From NCBI GenBank assembly GCA_900088475.1, contig FLMG01003521.1, positions 62,001 to 126,000 of the forward strand: a stretch of DNA of 64,000 nt. Direction: 5' to 3'. The position numbers and the translations under genes were made by a program. Below are positions 54,056-63,380 of this stretch, piece by piece. Positions within the stretch are counted from its first letter, which is position 1, and each line of letters opens with the position of its first letter. The notes beneath the pieces are model-generated. The model was not told where the DNA came from. It worked only from the letters and a program-made list of their open reading frames with translations, and searched no databases. Source of the DNA: Hyphochytrium catenoides (lineage: Eukaryota; Sar; Hyphochytriomycetes; Hyphochytriales; Hyphochytriaceae).

Positions 54056-54098
54056 TCCTGGGGTGCTGCAGCTACGAAGGCAAATATATTAGGAAGCT

Positions 54099-54104
54099 TA
54101 TAAA
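54099..54104 (+). promoter_or_regulatory. TATAAA before topoisomerase II
   Basis: It lies about 42 bp before the ATG at 54146, followed by an A-run. The divergent gap is shared with the protease gene. Confidence 0.5.
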
Positions 54105-54145
54105 AAAAAGATATCATCCTTTTTCTTCCTATCATAGGAGAAAGT

Positions 54146-57100
54146 ATGTCTTCGTCAGATCTCGCCAAGTATAAGAAGTATGATCTTCGTGAGCATGTGT
54201 ACGAGCTTCCAGACACCTACGTGGGCTCTATTGAGATAGAGACAGTAGAGACATGGGTAGTGGCCACCAACGGCGAGACGGTAACCCCAGTTGCACCGGA
54301 GTTGAAGCCTACGAACGAGAGGTTCAAGCTGCAGCAGTTACGTATATGTCCTGCTCTCTTTAAAATTTTTGATGAGGCCTTGGTCAATGCTATAGACCAC
54401 TGCTCTCGAGACTTGGCTATCCCCGTGACCAAGATTATGGTTAACATTGACAAGGAGACAGGACGCATCAAGGTCTGGAACAACGGTGACGGAATCGATG
54501 TAGACATGCATCCAGATCACAAAATCTACGTCCCGGAGATGATCTTTGGCCATCTACTGACTTCAACCAACTACAATAAGGAAGAGGAGCGTACAGTAGG
54601 CGGTCGTAATGGCATGGGAGTGAAGCTGGTTAGCATCTTCTCCAAAGAGTTCTTATTGGAGACCCTTGATGGTAAACGCAAGAAGCTCTACCAGCAGCGC
54701 TTCCATGACAACCTGAAAGAGAAGAATCCGCCTATCATCACTCGTAACACCAAGAAGCCCTACACCTCTGTGGAGTTCCTGCCCGACTACAAACGATTTG
54801 GGATGAACGGGCTGACGGATGATATGTTTGAGCTGTTCAAGAAGAGAGTGTATGATGCCTGTGCCTGCACACCTCCCAAGGTTGACATCTATCTTAATGA
54901 TAAGAAGTTGGAGTGTAAGAACTTTGAACGGTATGTGGATCTCTACATCGGAGCCAAGACAGAACAGCCACGGATCTATGAGAAGGTTAACGACAGGTGG
55001 GAAGTGGCAATCACCTATAGCGATGATGGGTTCAAGCAAGTCTCCTTTGTGAACGGCATCAACACGCTAAGGGGAGGCACACATGTGAACTACGTCGTGA
55101 ACCAAGTAACGAAGAAGCTTGTAGACATGATCAAAGCCAAAAAGAAGAGGACCGTGAAGGCCAGTCACATTAAGGAGTACATCAACATCTTTGTCAAGTC
55201 AACCATTGTCAATCCTAGCTTTGACTCTCAGACCAAGGAGACACTGACGACGCAAGCTGCCAAGTTCGGATCAAAGTGTGAGCTGAGTGACAAGTTTATA
55301 GACAAGGTCTTCAAGTGTGGCATCATCGAACGAGCTATCAAGTTTAGTGACTTTCAAGATACCAAGTCACTGTCTAAGCTGGATGGCAAGAAGAAGACGC
55401 GAGTCATCATTCCCAAACTCGATGATGCCAACAAAGCAGGAACCCGAGAATCCGAGAAATGCACTCTCATACTCACCGAAGGAGATTCCGCGAAGACCAT
55501 GGCCATCTCGGGTCTAACCGAAGTTGGTAGAGACTACTATGGTGTCTTCCCTCTGAAAGGCAAACCTCTGAACGTCAAGGATGCCACTATCAAGAAGATT
55601 ACTGACAATGATGAGATAGCTAACATCATGAAGATCATTGGCCTCGAAGTCAATAAGGAATACAATGATCTCAGCCCTTTGAGATATGGCCGTCTGGTCA
55701 TCCTGGCTGATCAAGACGTAGATGGATCTCATATCGCTTCCCTGATCATGAACCTGTTCTCAAGCATGTGGCCAAGCCTAGTGAAGATGGACAAATTCAT
55801 TGTCCGTATGATGACACCTATCATCAAAGCCAGTCGAGGGAGCTCTGAGGTGATGTCATTCTACAACTTGTCTGATTATCAGGAGTGGTCCAAGCATAAC
55901 CCCAAGGGCTGGAGCATCAAGTACTACAAGGGTCTGGGTACTTCTACTTCTAAGGAGGCTAAAGAGTACTTTCGTAATATCAATCTGTTGGGGTTCTCTT
56001 GGACTGACCAGAGTGGTTCTGCACTGGATCTGGCGTTCAACAAGAAGCGCGCCGACGATCGCAAGAAGTGGCTGATGGCGTACAACCGGGACATCACTTT
56101 GGATTACAAGAGCCCTGTAGTGTCCTATGAAGAGTTCATTCACAAGGAGCTGATCCACTACTCCAACAGTGACCTTGAGAGGAGCATCCCGTCTCTCATG
56201 GACGGGTTCAAGGAGTCTACAAGGAAAATTTTCTTTGGTTGTCTCAAGAAGAAGTTGTCTACGAAGATCAAGGTGGCTCAGTTGGCTGGGTACATCAGTG
56301 AGCAGGCATGCTATCACCATGGAGAGGCTAGCCTACAGCTCGCGATCGTAGGGATGGCTCAGAACTACGTGGGGTCCAACAACATCAATCTCCTAATACC
56401 GGATGGTCAGTTTGGTACTAGAGTCCAAGGCGGGAAGGATGCCGCAGCGCCGAGGTACATCTTCACGATGCTCAACCCCATTGTCAAGACTCTATTCCGT
56501 CCAGATGATATGGAACTACTAACATACCTTGATGATGAAGGAGAGTCGATCCAGCCCGAGTGGTATGTCCCCATACTCCCTATGGTCCTGGTCAATGGGG
56601 CCATGGGCATTGGAACAGGCTTCAGCACCACAGTGCCTTGCTATAGCCCTCGCGACATCGTGGCCCGACTCTACACTATCATCGAAGCCATCAGGAAGAC
56701 TGATGACTTGTTCTTCATTCATAGTATCATAGATGGTCTTACAACATTGGAAGAGCCTGAGCCATGGTATCTGGGCTTCAAGGGACAGATCCTGAAGTAC
56801 TCTACGGGCTACGTGAGCAAGGGTGTGTACAATGTGGTTGATGCAACGACGGTAGAGATCACGGAGCTTCCCATCGGCGTCTGGACGGAGGACTACAAGG
56901 CGATGCTGGACAAGATGCTGCTTGACAACCAGTACCTGAAGGACTATTCTTCTCAATATGATGATCTCAACGTAAAGTTTGTTCTCACCTTTCAGTCTGC
57001 GGCGGAGCTCAAGGAACTACTCGGTACTACCATGAAGAATGGTCAGGACTCAAAGTTCGAGACCGACTTCAAGCTGGTAGGAACACGTGGCCTCAGTACT

Positions 57101-57640
57101 AGCAACATCCATCTCTACAATCGAGATGGCCGCATTCAGAAGTACGAGACTATCATTGACGTGATCAAGGAGTTTGCCAAGGTCCGGATTGAATACTACT
57201 TCAAGAGGAAAGAGCATCTGTTGAAGAGAATGGAATCTGACCTGCTAGTCCTGTCTACACGGTCCCGCTTTATCAATGACGTGATCACCAACACAATCCA
57301 GATTATGAATCAGAAGACTCAACTAGTGAAGGACCGTTTGCTGGCACTGAAGTACCCCGAAGACATGATAGACTCTCTGACGCGCCTGCCAATCAACCAG
57401 CTTACCTTTGAGAGAAAGCAGGAGCTCGAGCAAGCAAAGGCCAACTGTGAGCTTCAGCTTACCAAGCTTCGACAGACTGCTGTTCAGGAGACTTGGATGA
57501 ACGAGCTTGAACAATTTGTGAATGACTATGATGTCTATGAACGGGCTAGACTAAGTGAGATGGCCGATAGTATAGCTAGCAAGTCTGGAGGGGCCAGTGG
57601 CAGCGGCTCAGAGAAGAAAAGAAGAAGCCGCAAGTCTTAA
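54146..57640 (+). CDS. DNA topoisomerase II
   Basis: 1164 residues, the single-chain eukaryote/virus type. The GHKL ATPase has Glu77, Asn81 and the GRNGMGVK loop (153-160). The TOPRIM domain has EGDSAK (445-450) and DQDVDG (522-527). The cleavage domain has Arg770-Tyr771, and Tyr771 is the DNA-linking residue. The C-terminus ends in a short basic SEKKRRSRKS tail, shorter than in cellular enzymes. It relaxes and decatenates viral DNA. The length is close to asfarvirus topoisomerases. Confidence 0.95.
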   Translation: MSSSDLAKYKKYDLREHVYELPDTYVGSIEIETVETWVVATNGETVTPVAPELKPTNERFKLQQLRICPALFKIFDEALVNAIDHCSRDLAIPVTKIMVNIDKETGRIKVWNNGDGIDVDMHPDHKIYVPEMIFGHLLTSTNYNKEEERTVGGRNGMGVKLVSIFSKEFLLETLDGKRKKLYQQRFHDNLKEKNPPIITRNTKKPYTSVEFLPDYKRFGMNGLTDDMFELFKKRVYDACACTPPKVDIYLNDKKLECKNFERYVDLYIGAKTEQPRIYEKVNDRWEVAITYSDDGFKQVSFVNGINTLRGGTHVNYVVNQVTKKLVDMIKAKKKRTVKASHIKEYINIFVKSTIVNPSFDSQTKETLTTQAAKFGSKCELSDKFIDKVFKCGIIERAIKFSDFQDTKSLSKLDGKKKTRVIIPKLDDANKAGTRESEKCTLILTEGDSAKTMAISGLTEVGRDYYGVFPLKGKPLNVKDATIKKITDNDEIANIMKIIGLEVNKEYNDLSPLRYGRLVILADQDVDGSHIASLIMNLFSSMWPSLVKMDKFIVRMMTPIIKASRGSSEVMSFYNLSDYQEWSKHNPKGWSIKYYKGLGTSTSKEAKEYFRNINLLGFSWTDQSGSALDLAFNKKRADDRKKWLMAYNRDITLDYKSPVVSYEEFIHKELIHYSNSDLERSIPSLMDGFKESTRKIFFGCLKKKLSTKIKVAQLAGYISEQACYHHGEASLQLAIVGMAQNYVGSNNINLLIPDGQFGTRVQGGKDAAAPRYIFTMLNPIVKTLFRPDDMELLTYLDDEGESIQPEWYVPILPMVLVNGAMGIGTGFSTTVPCYSPRDIVARLYTIIEAIRKTDDLFFIHSIIDGLTTLEEPEPWYLGFKGQILKYSTGYVSKGVYNVVDATTVEITELPIGVWTEDYKAMLDKMLLDNQYLKDYSSQYDDLNVKFVLTFQSAAELKELLGTTMKNGQDSKFETDFKLVGTRGLSTSNIHLYNRDGRIQKYETIIDVIKEFAKVRIEYYFKRKEHLLKRMESDLLVLSTRSRFINDVITNTIQIMNQKTQLVKDRLLALKYPEDMIDSLTRLPINQLTFERKQELEQAKANCELQLTKLRQTAVQETWMNELEQFVNDYDVYERARLSEMADSIASKSGGASGSGSEKKRRSRKS

Positions 57641-57719
57641 CAAAGTCTTAGCAAACCAAAATTTTATGACATGGGCTGCCATTCTAAAAAAACAAAAGTC
57701 CATTCTTATATCAGAAAAT

Positions 57720-58073
57720 ATGATGGAATCATTTTATGAAGCTTGTGAGACGGGAAACACTGATGAAGTGAGAAAATTGCTAGACTCCGGAGTAAATCCA
57801 TCAGCAAGAGAGAACTTTACGATATTCCTAGCGTCCTCAAACGGACATGTCGATATAGTTAAGCTGCTTCTGCAGTACCCAGAAGTTGACCCAGGAGTTC
57901 TTCATAATGCTCCTCTCATCAACGCAGCTCGCTACGGAGAAGTCGAAGTCGTCAAATTGCTACTACACGATCCAAGAGTCGACCCGTCAGATGAAGACAA
58001 GAAGGCACTCAAAGTGGCTAGGGAACTCGGTCACAAAGAAATTGTTGACCTGCCTCGCCAGTCTCCTAGATAA
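57720..58073 (+). CDS. Small ankyrin-repeat protein
   Basis: 117 residues from MMESF (longer frames start at GTG or an earlier ATG at 57666 with a leader unlike an ankyrin). It has about three repeats: ACETGNTDEVRKLLDSGVNP, ASSNGHVDIVKLLLQYPEVDP and AARYGEVEVVKLLLHDPRVDP. It likely binds a host protein. It is convergent with the F-box/ankyrin-like gene at 58181. Confidence 0.75.
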   Translation: MMESFYEACETGNTDEVRKLLDSGVNPSARENFTIFLASSNGHVDIVKLLLQYPEVDPGVLHNAPLINAARYGEVEVVKLLLHDPRVDPSDEDKKALKVARELGHKEIVDLPRQSPR

Positions 58074-58180
58074 CCTACTCATCCCCCAAAAATTTTTTTG
58101 TATTGTTCCACTTACAAAAGTTACCTACCTATCTACCCCATCCGGTAGAAAAGTATACTTGCACACCTACGCGCTATCAT

Positions 58181-58957
58181 TTAAAATAGCCTACGCATCC
58201 CGAAAGTCTGCGTCTGCCTCGAAAATTCCATCAGCAGGTCTACTGTCTGGTGGTACATTCCATGCCTAGGTGGTGGATATGGCGTATCTTCGATTGGACT
58301 ATCAGTGTAAATGTAGTCTTCCTGTTCCCAAAGGAGCTCTAGGCAAGGCGGAGATGTGAGTGCGGCGGTTAATGAATCAGCTCGATATGGCGTCTTTCTG
58401 ATTAGACTATCAGTGTCGATGTAGTCTCGCTTACTCTTAGTCCTTTCATGTTTCAAAAGAAGCTTTAAGCAACGCGGAACTGTGAGTGCGGCGGTTAGTG
58501 CTTCGAAGTTGTTGGACGTGGGATCTGTTCGGGGATCATTGAGTAAGAGTTCGAGGACATCAGGTTGATTGCACATAATTGCAGACATCATTGCTTCAGT
58601 AAAGCAGGCATCTTGAGGGAGCTGAGGCAGGGTATGCTCTACCAATTTTGGGACACCCGTGCGACAGGCAAGCACCAGACCATCTTCGGTGGCTCTAAAG
58701 TACTTAATAAACGACTCAAGTGCACCGGGACTTCTTTCGAACGTCCTACGGAGTGTTGCTGCATCATAAGCTGTTGGGTCGTTGGCTCGACACCTGAAGT
58801 ATAGATCTAGAGACACATCTAGTTTGTTGGCGATGATTAAGGGCAACTGGGTGACATCCTCTTCTGTTATAAGCTTCTCCATGTACAGCATCCGGATGGT
58901 CCTATAGTCCAAGTAGCTAGCAATGCAGCCCCATACATCAGAGGTAAGGAAGCTCAT
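58181..58957 (-). CDS. F-box-like/ankyrin-like protein with repeat expansion
   Basis: 258 residues, ATG start. The first ~30 residues (VWGCIASYLDYRTIRMLY) resemble the short F-box-like opening of many amoeba-virus ankyrin proteins. Degenerate ankyrin repeats follow. Residues ~165-245 hold a duplicated block: LTAALT, PRCLKLLL and DTDSLIRKTPY recur as LTAALT, PPCLELLW and YTDSPIEDTPY. Such proteins may feed host targets to SCF ligases; this is inferred. Confidence 0.6.
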   Translation of the reverse strand: MSFLTSDVWGCIASYLDYRTIRMLYMEKLITEEDVTQLPLIIANKLDVSLDLYFRCRANDPTAYDAATLRRTFERSPGALESFIKYFRATEDGLVLACRTGVPKLVEHTLPQLPQDACFTEAMMSAIMCNQPDVLELLLNDPRTDPTSNNFEALTAALTVPRCLKLLLKHERTKSKRDYIDTDSLIRKTPYRADSLTAALTSPPCLELLWEQEDYIYTDSPIEDTPYPPPRHGMYHQTVDLLMEFSRQTQTFGMRRLF

Positions 58958-59019
58958 TATCCTTTGTTAACTCGTTATACAAGCGTGAGAGTTGATTCGA
59001 AGCAACTATATATATACAA

Positions 59020-60111
59020 CTACTTCCAGCCTACAATTTGTTTTTTCAGACTTTCAAGTACTCTCTTAATCTCTTGCAGCGCATTGACTACTACTTCCTT
59101 GACATCATGGGTGGATGACTTGAGGCGGATCTCGACAAGGAACTCATGCGCGATGTAGACTCCCGTGATGGTCACACATGTCTTATCTGGGTCAAGAGGA
59201 TAGAGGTCATTGACATAGCGCTGGATGAGATAGCTGATGGTTTGATTCTCATCATGAAGCTTGAGAGTAGCTTCACTGCCTCCATCGATTGCTCGGGGGA
59301 CAATGAACTCCACGTTGATGTTTGTCCCTGTGCTTACACCCACCTCGATGGCCTCTATGCGCTGGATGATGTTGTCACAGGCATCCCGGGGGATCATTTT
59401 GAGTTCCTCTACTTGACCCTCCACGGTTGCGTTTACAATGCCAGCAATCTCAAAATTCTTTGGATCTGCAGTAAGAGGACTCTCCTTGTAACCAGAATAG
59501 TCCACCTGTGACCCACCACGCTCATGAGTCTCTTCTCTTGGATACTCCTCAATGTCCATCGGTAGAGCCACACACCTATGGACATTTTGGAATGAGGCGT
59601 GCTCACGACCAATGCCTTGCTTGATGAATATGTCTTTTACTTCCACAAACTTGTAAGGCTGGATGATGCCCAACAGAATATTCTGATCAAACAAGGGCCC
59701 ATCGTTCCCCGACAAGCTTCCAGTCTTCAGCTTCAAGTCCTTAGAGAAAATTTCTTTATCCATGGGTGTGTTGTTCTCTACACGAAGAGACCATCGGCAG
59801 TCCATGTACTTGGAAGGGAGATGATAACGGAGCGGTATCAGGCTAATGTTGAGGGCAACAAAGTTGTCAATCATCATTGGGTCCTTATCCTTGTGAGCCG
59901 TAATGCAAGCATAAGGATTGTCTACTGACAAGCAATAACCAGGCAGCTCGTCTATCATGACCCGACGGAATGCGTTGGCTACTTCAACAGAAGCACCCTC
60001 AAGCATAAACGAGATCCGGGCGAAAGCGACTCTAGGGTCATGGTCAGGGTACTCCTTTAAAATACTCTCCCTCAACGGAAATCGTTTAATATCGAAGCCA
60101 TGAACTTTCAT
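59020..60111 (-). CDS. RNA polymerase RPB3-RPB11 fusion subunit
   Basis: 363 residues. The N-terminal part has the RPB3 alpha-like motif ASVEVANAFRRVMIDELPG (35-53), then NFVALNISLIPLRYHL. The last ~90 residues are RPB11: ATLKLHDENQTISYLIQRYV, then GVYIAHEFLVEIRLKS and a long closing helix. Both halves of the assembly platform of a multisubunit RNA polymerase are thus in one chain. Asfarviruses and some other members of the phylum share this fusion. It implies a virus-coded polymerase and cytoplasmic or virus-factory transcription. Confidence 0.9.
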   Translation of the reverse strand: MKVHGFDIKRFPLRESILKEYPDHDPRVAFARISFMLEGASVEVANAFRRVMIDELPGYCLSVDNPYACITAHKDKDPMMIDNFVALNISLIPLRYHLPSKYMDCRWSLRVENNTPMDKEIFSKDLKLKTGSLSGNDGPLFDQNILLGIIQPYKFVEVKDIFIKQGIGREHASFQNVHRCVALPMDIEEYPREETHERGGSQVDYSGYKESPLTADPKNFEIAGIVNATVEGQVEELKMIPRDACDNIIQRIEAIEVGVSTGTNINVEFIVPRAIDGGSEATLKLHDENQTISYLIQRYVNDLYPLDPDKTCVTITGVYIAHEFLVEIRLKSSTHDVKEVVVNALQEIKRVLESLKKQIVGWK

Positions 60112-60165
60112 CTCGATCAGTATAAACGGTTAAGCGTAAAGTAGAGCTCCCGTCCTTAGAGCAAA
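60112..60165. promoter_or_regulatory. Divergent promoter region
   Basis: 54 bp between divergent ATGs with AGTATAAACGG near 60119. Confidence 0.5.
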
Positions 60166-60960
60166 ATGGTAAGTGGGACACCAACACGAGATAGCGATAT
60201 GCTGTTTCACACAATATTTGTCCAGTCTGGAGAGGCAAGATCTAACGAGCTGACCCTACGACTTCTGAGATTTATCAAATCTCATTTAGCAACCTTTAGA
60301 AGGATGAAGGTTCATTTCACAATACAGAAATTTACGGAAGATGACCTGAAACAATCCTATGTCGTGAAACTTTTAAAGTCCAAAGGTGTTGACAGCTTAC
60401 CAGCTTTGATAACTAAGGTTCGAGTATATCATGGGACTGATACGATAATTGATACTTATGAACAAACTATTCTAACATTCAAGAAGAAAGGTTTGCGTCG
60501 TCCACCGATAGGCCGTCGGTCAGCGGGCCGAGGTGGGCAGAGGCAACCTCAAACACATGATGAGCAGGTTGATAATTTTATGCAAAGGGAAATGATGAAA
60601 GGAGCTCGTGACGAGGAAGTGGATGTGCTAGAGGACAACCGCAGGTCACTAGAAGACAATTATATGAAGGCTATGGATCGCAGAAAGGATCTCACCCAGT
60701 CATTTGATGAGAGAAGACGACCATCTACCCTTGACAGATTGGTTGATGGTGACTCTGACGATGAAGGTATGGCGATGGGCGGTGGCCTTGGCAGAACCCC
60801 AAGTCGAGTAATGGACTTCTCACTAGATGATGATGATGACCTTGTGGGGAGCAGTATGCATACAGAGACGCAAGGTGCAAGGTTCAAGTATGATGAAGAC
60901 GGCAGCGGAGATGACTTCATCATTGGCCGTTACCTAGAGAATCAAGAGACAACTTTCTAA
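60166..60960 (+). CDS. Thioredoxin-fold-like protein with acidic tail
   Basis: 264 residues. Residues ~10-110 have a beta-alpha pattern, and LPAL at 78-81 occupies the cis-Pro position of thioredoxin-like folds, but no C-x-x-C is present, so redox function is unlikely. A basic patch (KKKGLRRPPIGRRSAGRG) and a long acidic, Gly/Asp-rich tail follow. I associate this layout with a conserved virion protein of large DNA viruses; this is tentative. Confidence 0.55.
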   Translation: MVSGTPTRDSDMLFHTIFVQSGEARSNELTLRLLRFIKSHLATFRRMKVHFTIQKFTEDDLKQSYVVKLLKSKGVDSLPALITKVRVYHGTDTIIDTYEQTILTFKKKGLRRPPIGRRSAGRGGQRQPQTHDEQVDNFMQREMMKGARDEEVDVLEDNRRSLEDNYMKAMDRRKDLTQSFDERRRPSTLDRLVDGDSDDEGMAMGGGLGRTPSRVMDFSLDDDDDLVGSSMHTETQGARFKYDEDGSGDDFIIGRYLENQETTF

Positions 60961-61047
60961 TCCTTTGAATTAAATATCTCTAGTCATGTTTATATTAGTG
61001 AGAGGGTCTGGTTTTCTGGCAGCCCCCAAGCACTCTTCTCACAAAGC

Positions 61048-61452
61048 ATGGATATAGAACAGCTTCGTCCAATCGTTGACACGTTTAACCGTAAGGTAAA
61101 GCTACTTAGTCTGAGTATCTACAATCGGGACAAGAATGATCCGATTATCTTTCGAACCAAAGAGCGTGTGATGATGATCTGTAACATGGATCCGAAGCTA
61201 GTCATAGATGCTGTTGGAGCCGGGCTGTACCGCTACAAGGATCATATTTACAATATGGATGTAGAGTTTGCCCTAAAGCATGATTTCTCGGAGAGTCTTC
61301 CAGATAATATTAAGGATGTTAAAGTTATAATGAACAAGATGAAAGAGATGTGGGTGGGTATGTCAGATGATGAGCGACAGGAGTTTGTAGATATTATTCA
61401 GGAGTTGCTTGATGATTACATCGAGTATTTGTCTCTTATTCATCTAAAGTAA
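61048..61452 (+). CDS. Unknown helical protein, probable virion cluster
   Basis: 134 residues. Helical, acidic C-terminus. No motif is recognised. It is placed between the thioredoxin-like and 420-residue genes on the same strand, possibly a late gene cluster. Confidence 0.65.
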   Translation: MDIEQLRPIVDTFNRKVKLLSLSIYNRDKNDPIIFRTKERVMMICNMDPKLVIDAVGAGLYRYKDHIYNMDVEFALKHDFSESLPDNIKDVKVIMNKMKEMWVGMSDDERQEFVDIIQELLDDYIEYLSLIHLK

Positions 61453-61566
61453 TTGGGCGGAAGCTGAGAGAAATATTAAAGACTAGTTTTTTTCTAAGTA
61501 TATAGAGAGTCTCTTTCTAGCCCTTGCAAGTAGGAAAAAAACAACGAACTGGGAAAAACAAAAAGA

Positions 61567-62829
61567 ATGGGTCGCTCAAAGGTGAAATCCAAGGTCGTCA
61601 AGTCCACTATGGGCAACAAGGATGTCCTAGAGATGTTTCAGAACATGGTGGGGGTTGGAGACGATGATAAGCCCACTGGAGATGCCCGCATTATCTATCC
61701 CAAATATGAAAGGATGCGAACAGCCTTCCGTCGTTATGTGAAGTTGTTCGATCTATTGGCTATCTCCACAGCCGCAAAGAACAATCCTCTAATCTTACGC
61801 TGCATCGTCAGCTATATAGCAGATGTGAAAGGAGCTATTGATAGCCTCTTTACACTTCCAGAACTAACTGAACTTCAAAAATTACAGCTCGACAGCTTGC
61901 CCAAAGAAGAACGCGAGGCCATCGTTATTGGCTATAAGGCTATCAAGGATAGCAGTCTGACGGACAGTCTTATCATGACTTGTAAGTACTTAAGTCAACA
62001 CAAGAAGTATTTGGAAGACCCTGATAAGCTATCTGATAAATTCATCATGAACGTCCCCGGTCTTCAGTTCTCACCTATCTATGGTGCTGATGGGATAAAC
62101 TTCAAGCTATTATACTGTGATATGGGCTTGGATGATATGGATAAGAAGTACCTCCTCACCATTCTGCACAAACTCTACGTGGTGACGCATGAGGTTTATG
62201 AAGTTCTAAGCAGTCCTGATGTTGACATTGAGGAATTCGTCTCTATCATCATGTCATCAGTTAACGATGTTCGCCATCACATTCCTCGATGCGACCAAGC
62301 ATTCAATAAAATTATTGAGAGCGTAGATCTACTTAGAAACAATTTTGGAGAGTACTATAAGGACTTTGTGTCTTCAAACAACTCTTCTATCATTATGGAA
62401 AACTTTATTATTGATGTCTCTCAGCGAACCAATGCCACGCCACAGCTTACTGGCCAGTTCCGAAAGATCATCAGTCACTACAGAAAGATTGCATCCCAAA
62501 AGAGTAACAACCCCAAGCTCGCAACCCTCTTCCAGCATATTGATAAGAACTTTGAGGCTCTGGATAAACAACATCAAGGGGCTAAGAAAGGAAAAATTGT
62601 TGAAGAAGATGACGAAGCTCTTGAAGAAGATGACTCACCACCCCCAATGCTCATTGCCACAGAGCCAGATGATCCTAAAGAGCAGCAGGACGCCATCGTT
62701 GAACAGCAAGAGCATCTTGAGGATGATACTGTCATCGAGCTTCCAACTACCACTGGCGAAGTAGTAACACCACCACAAGAAGATAGTGATCCAGAGACAT
62801 GGCAGTACATTCAAGAGGTTTCTCAATAA
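61567..62829 (+). CDS. Large helical unknown protein, probable virion protein
   Basis: 420 residues. A basic N-terminus (GRSKVKSKVVKS), a helical middle, and FIIDVSQRTNATPQLTGQFRKI then HYRKIASQKSNN as the most structured block. An acidic Glu/Asp-rich tail covers residues ~335-420. It looks like an abundant structural protein. The style matches conserved giant-virus virion proteins, but I cannot name a family. A TATATAGAGAG stretch precedes it by about 60 bp. Confidence 0.65.
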   Translation: MGRSKVKSKVVKSTMGNKDVLEMFQNMVGVGDDDKPTGDARIIYPKYERMRTAFRRYVKLFDLLAISTAAKNNPLILRCIVSYIADVKGAIDSLFTLPELTELQKLQLDSLPKEEREAIVIGYKAIKDSSLTDSLIMTCKYLSQHKKYLEDPDKLSDKFIMNVPGLQFSPIYGADGINFKLLYCDMGLDDMDKKYLLTILHKLYVVTHEVYEVLSSPDVDIEEFVSIIMSSVNDVRHHIPRCDQAFNKIIESVDLLRNNFGEYYKDFVSSNNSSIIMENFIIDVSQRTNATPQLTGQFRKIISHYRKIASQKSNNPKLATLFQHIDKNFEALDKQHQGAKKGKIVEEDDEALEEDDSPPPMLIATEPDDPKEQQDAIVEQQEHLEDDTVIELPTTTGEVVTPPQEDSDPETWQYIQEVSQ

Positions 62830-62845
62830 GATCACAAGAATATTT

Positions 62846-62852
62846 TATAAAG
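62846..62852 (+). promoter_or_regulatory. TATAAAG before the small basic ORFs
   Basis: TATAAAG lies 38 bp before the ATG at 62890 and 17 bp after the previous stop. Confidence 0.4.
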
Positions 62853-62889
62853 GATAACACCTGTACTGATTCCGGATATTCTTTCAATA

Positions 62890-62988
62890 ATGTGTCGAGG
62901 AAAACACAGAAGCACAGATGAAATGGCTACAGGAGCAAATGAACATCGTGCTAGTGCGTATGGCTTAAAGAGAAAAAAGGTCGTATGA
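62890..62988 (+). CDS. Very small basic ORF (32 residues), tentative
   Basis: The ORF runs from ATG at 62890 to TGA at 62986-62988. It is rich in Arg, Lys and His and ends with LKRKKVV, an NLS-like patch. A TATAAAG element lies at the right distance. It is one of two small ORFs in a 551-bp gap. It may be chance. Confidence 0.3.
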   Translation: MCRGKHRSTDEMATGANEHRASAYGLKRKKVV

Positions 62989-63059
62989 CCTCAGGAAACA
63001 TTGGATACTAAAGGATTTCAACGATAATATATAGCAACCTTTTCTGGGAGTTGAGGTCC

Positions 63060-63194
63060 ATGGCTCCATTTGTGTTAATAGTCAGCGACGGAAAAGCGGA
63101 CAGACTTAAGATGGCAAAGCGGCTTCTAGCGAGACTCCGCATCATAAAAGAGATGCAGAGGCTCATGAAAAAATATGTAAGACACCGTCTATAG
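63060..63194 (+). CDS. Very small basic ORF (44 residues), tentative
   Basis: The ORF runs from ATG at 63060 to TAG at 63192-63194. After a short hydrophobic start it is a basic amphipathic helix (KMAKRLLARLRIIKEMQRLM, then KKYVRHRL). It resembles small DNA-condensing viral core peptides in style only. A minus-strand frame (63008-63220) overlaps it and looks less protein-like. Confidence 0.35.
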   Translation: MAPFVLIVSDGKADRLKMAKRLLARLRIIKEMQRLMKKYVRHRL

Positions 63195-63371
63195 TGCTCC
63201 GTTCCGAAAGACCTAAACATCTTTTTTTCTCTCTGTCCTCATACCTTCCAAATAAAGTTTTTTTGAATCTTACTATACCAAATATTGTAAGTTCTGATTC
63301 GCGATAGCTTTGATTGAGCCAAGCAAAGTCTGGATGGTTCTCACTTCTCATTTTACATCATACCTCGAATA

Positions 63372-63378
63372 AGCCCAA
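63372..63378 (+). promoter_or_regulatory. AGCCCAA leader motif of the H3-tail-like gene
   Basis: It lies 2 bp before the ATG at 63381. Confidence 0.45.
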
Positions 63379-63380
63379 GA

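Noticed and set aside
63008-63220. Minus-strand frame of 70 codons
   Set aside because: It overlaps the basic plus-strand ORF and has no clear motif; neither is certain, but the plus frame fits the neighbouring gene order better.
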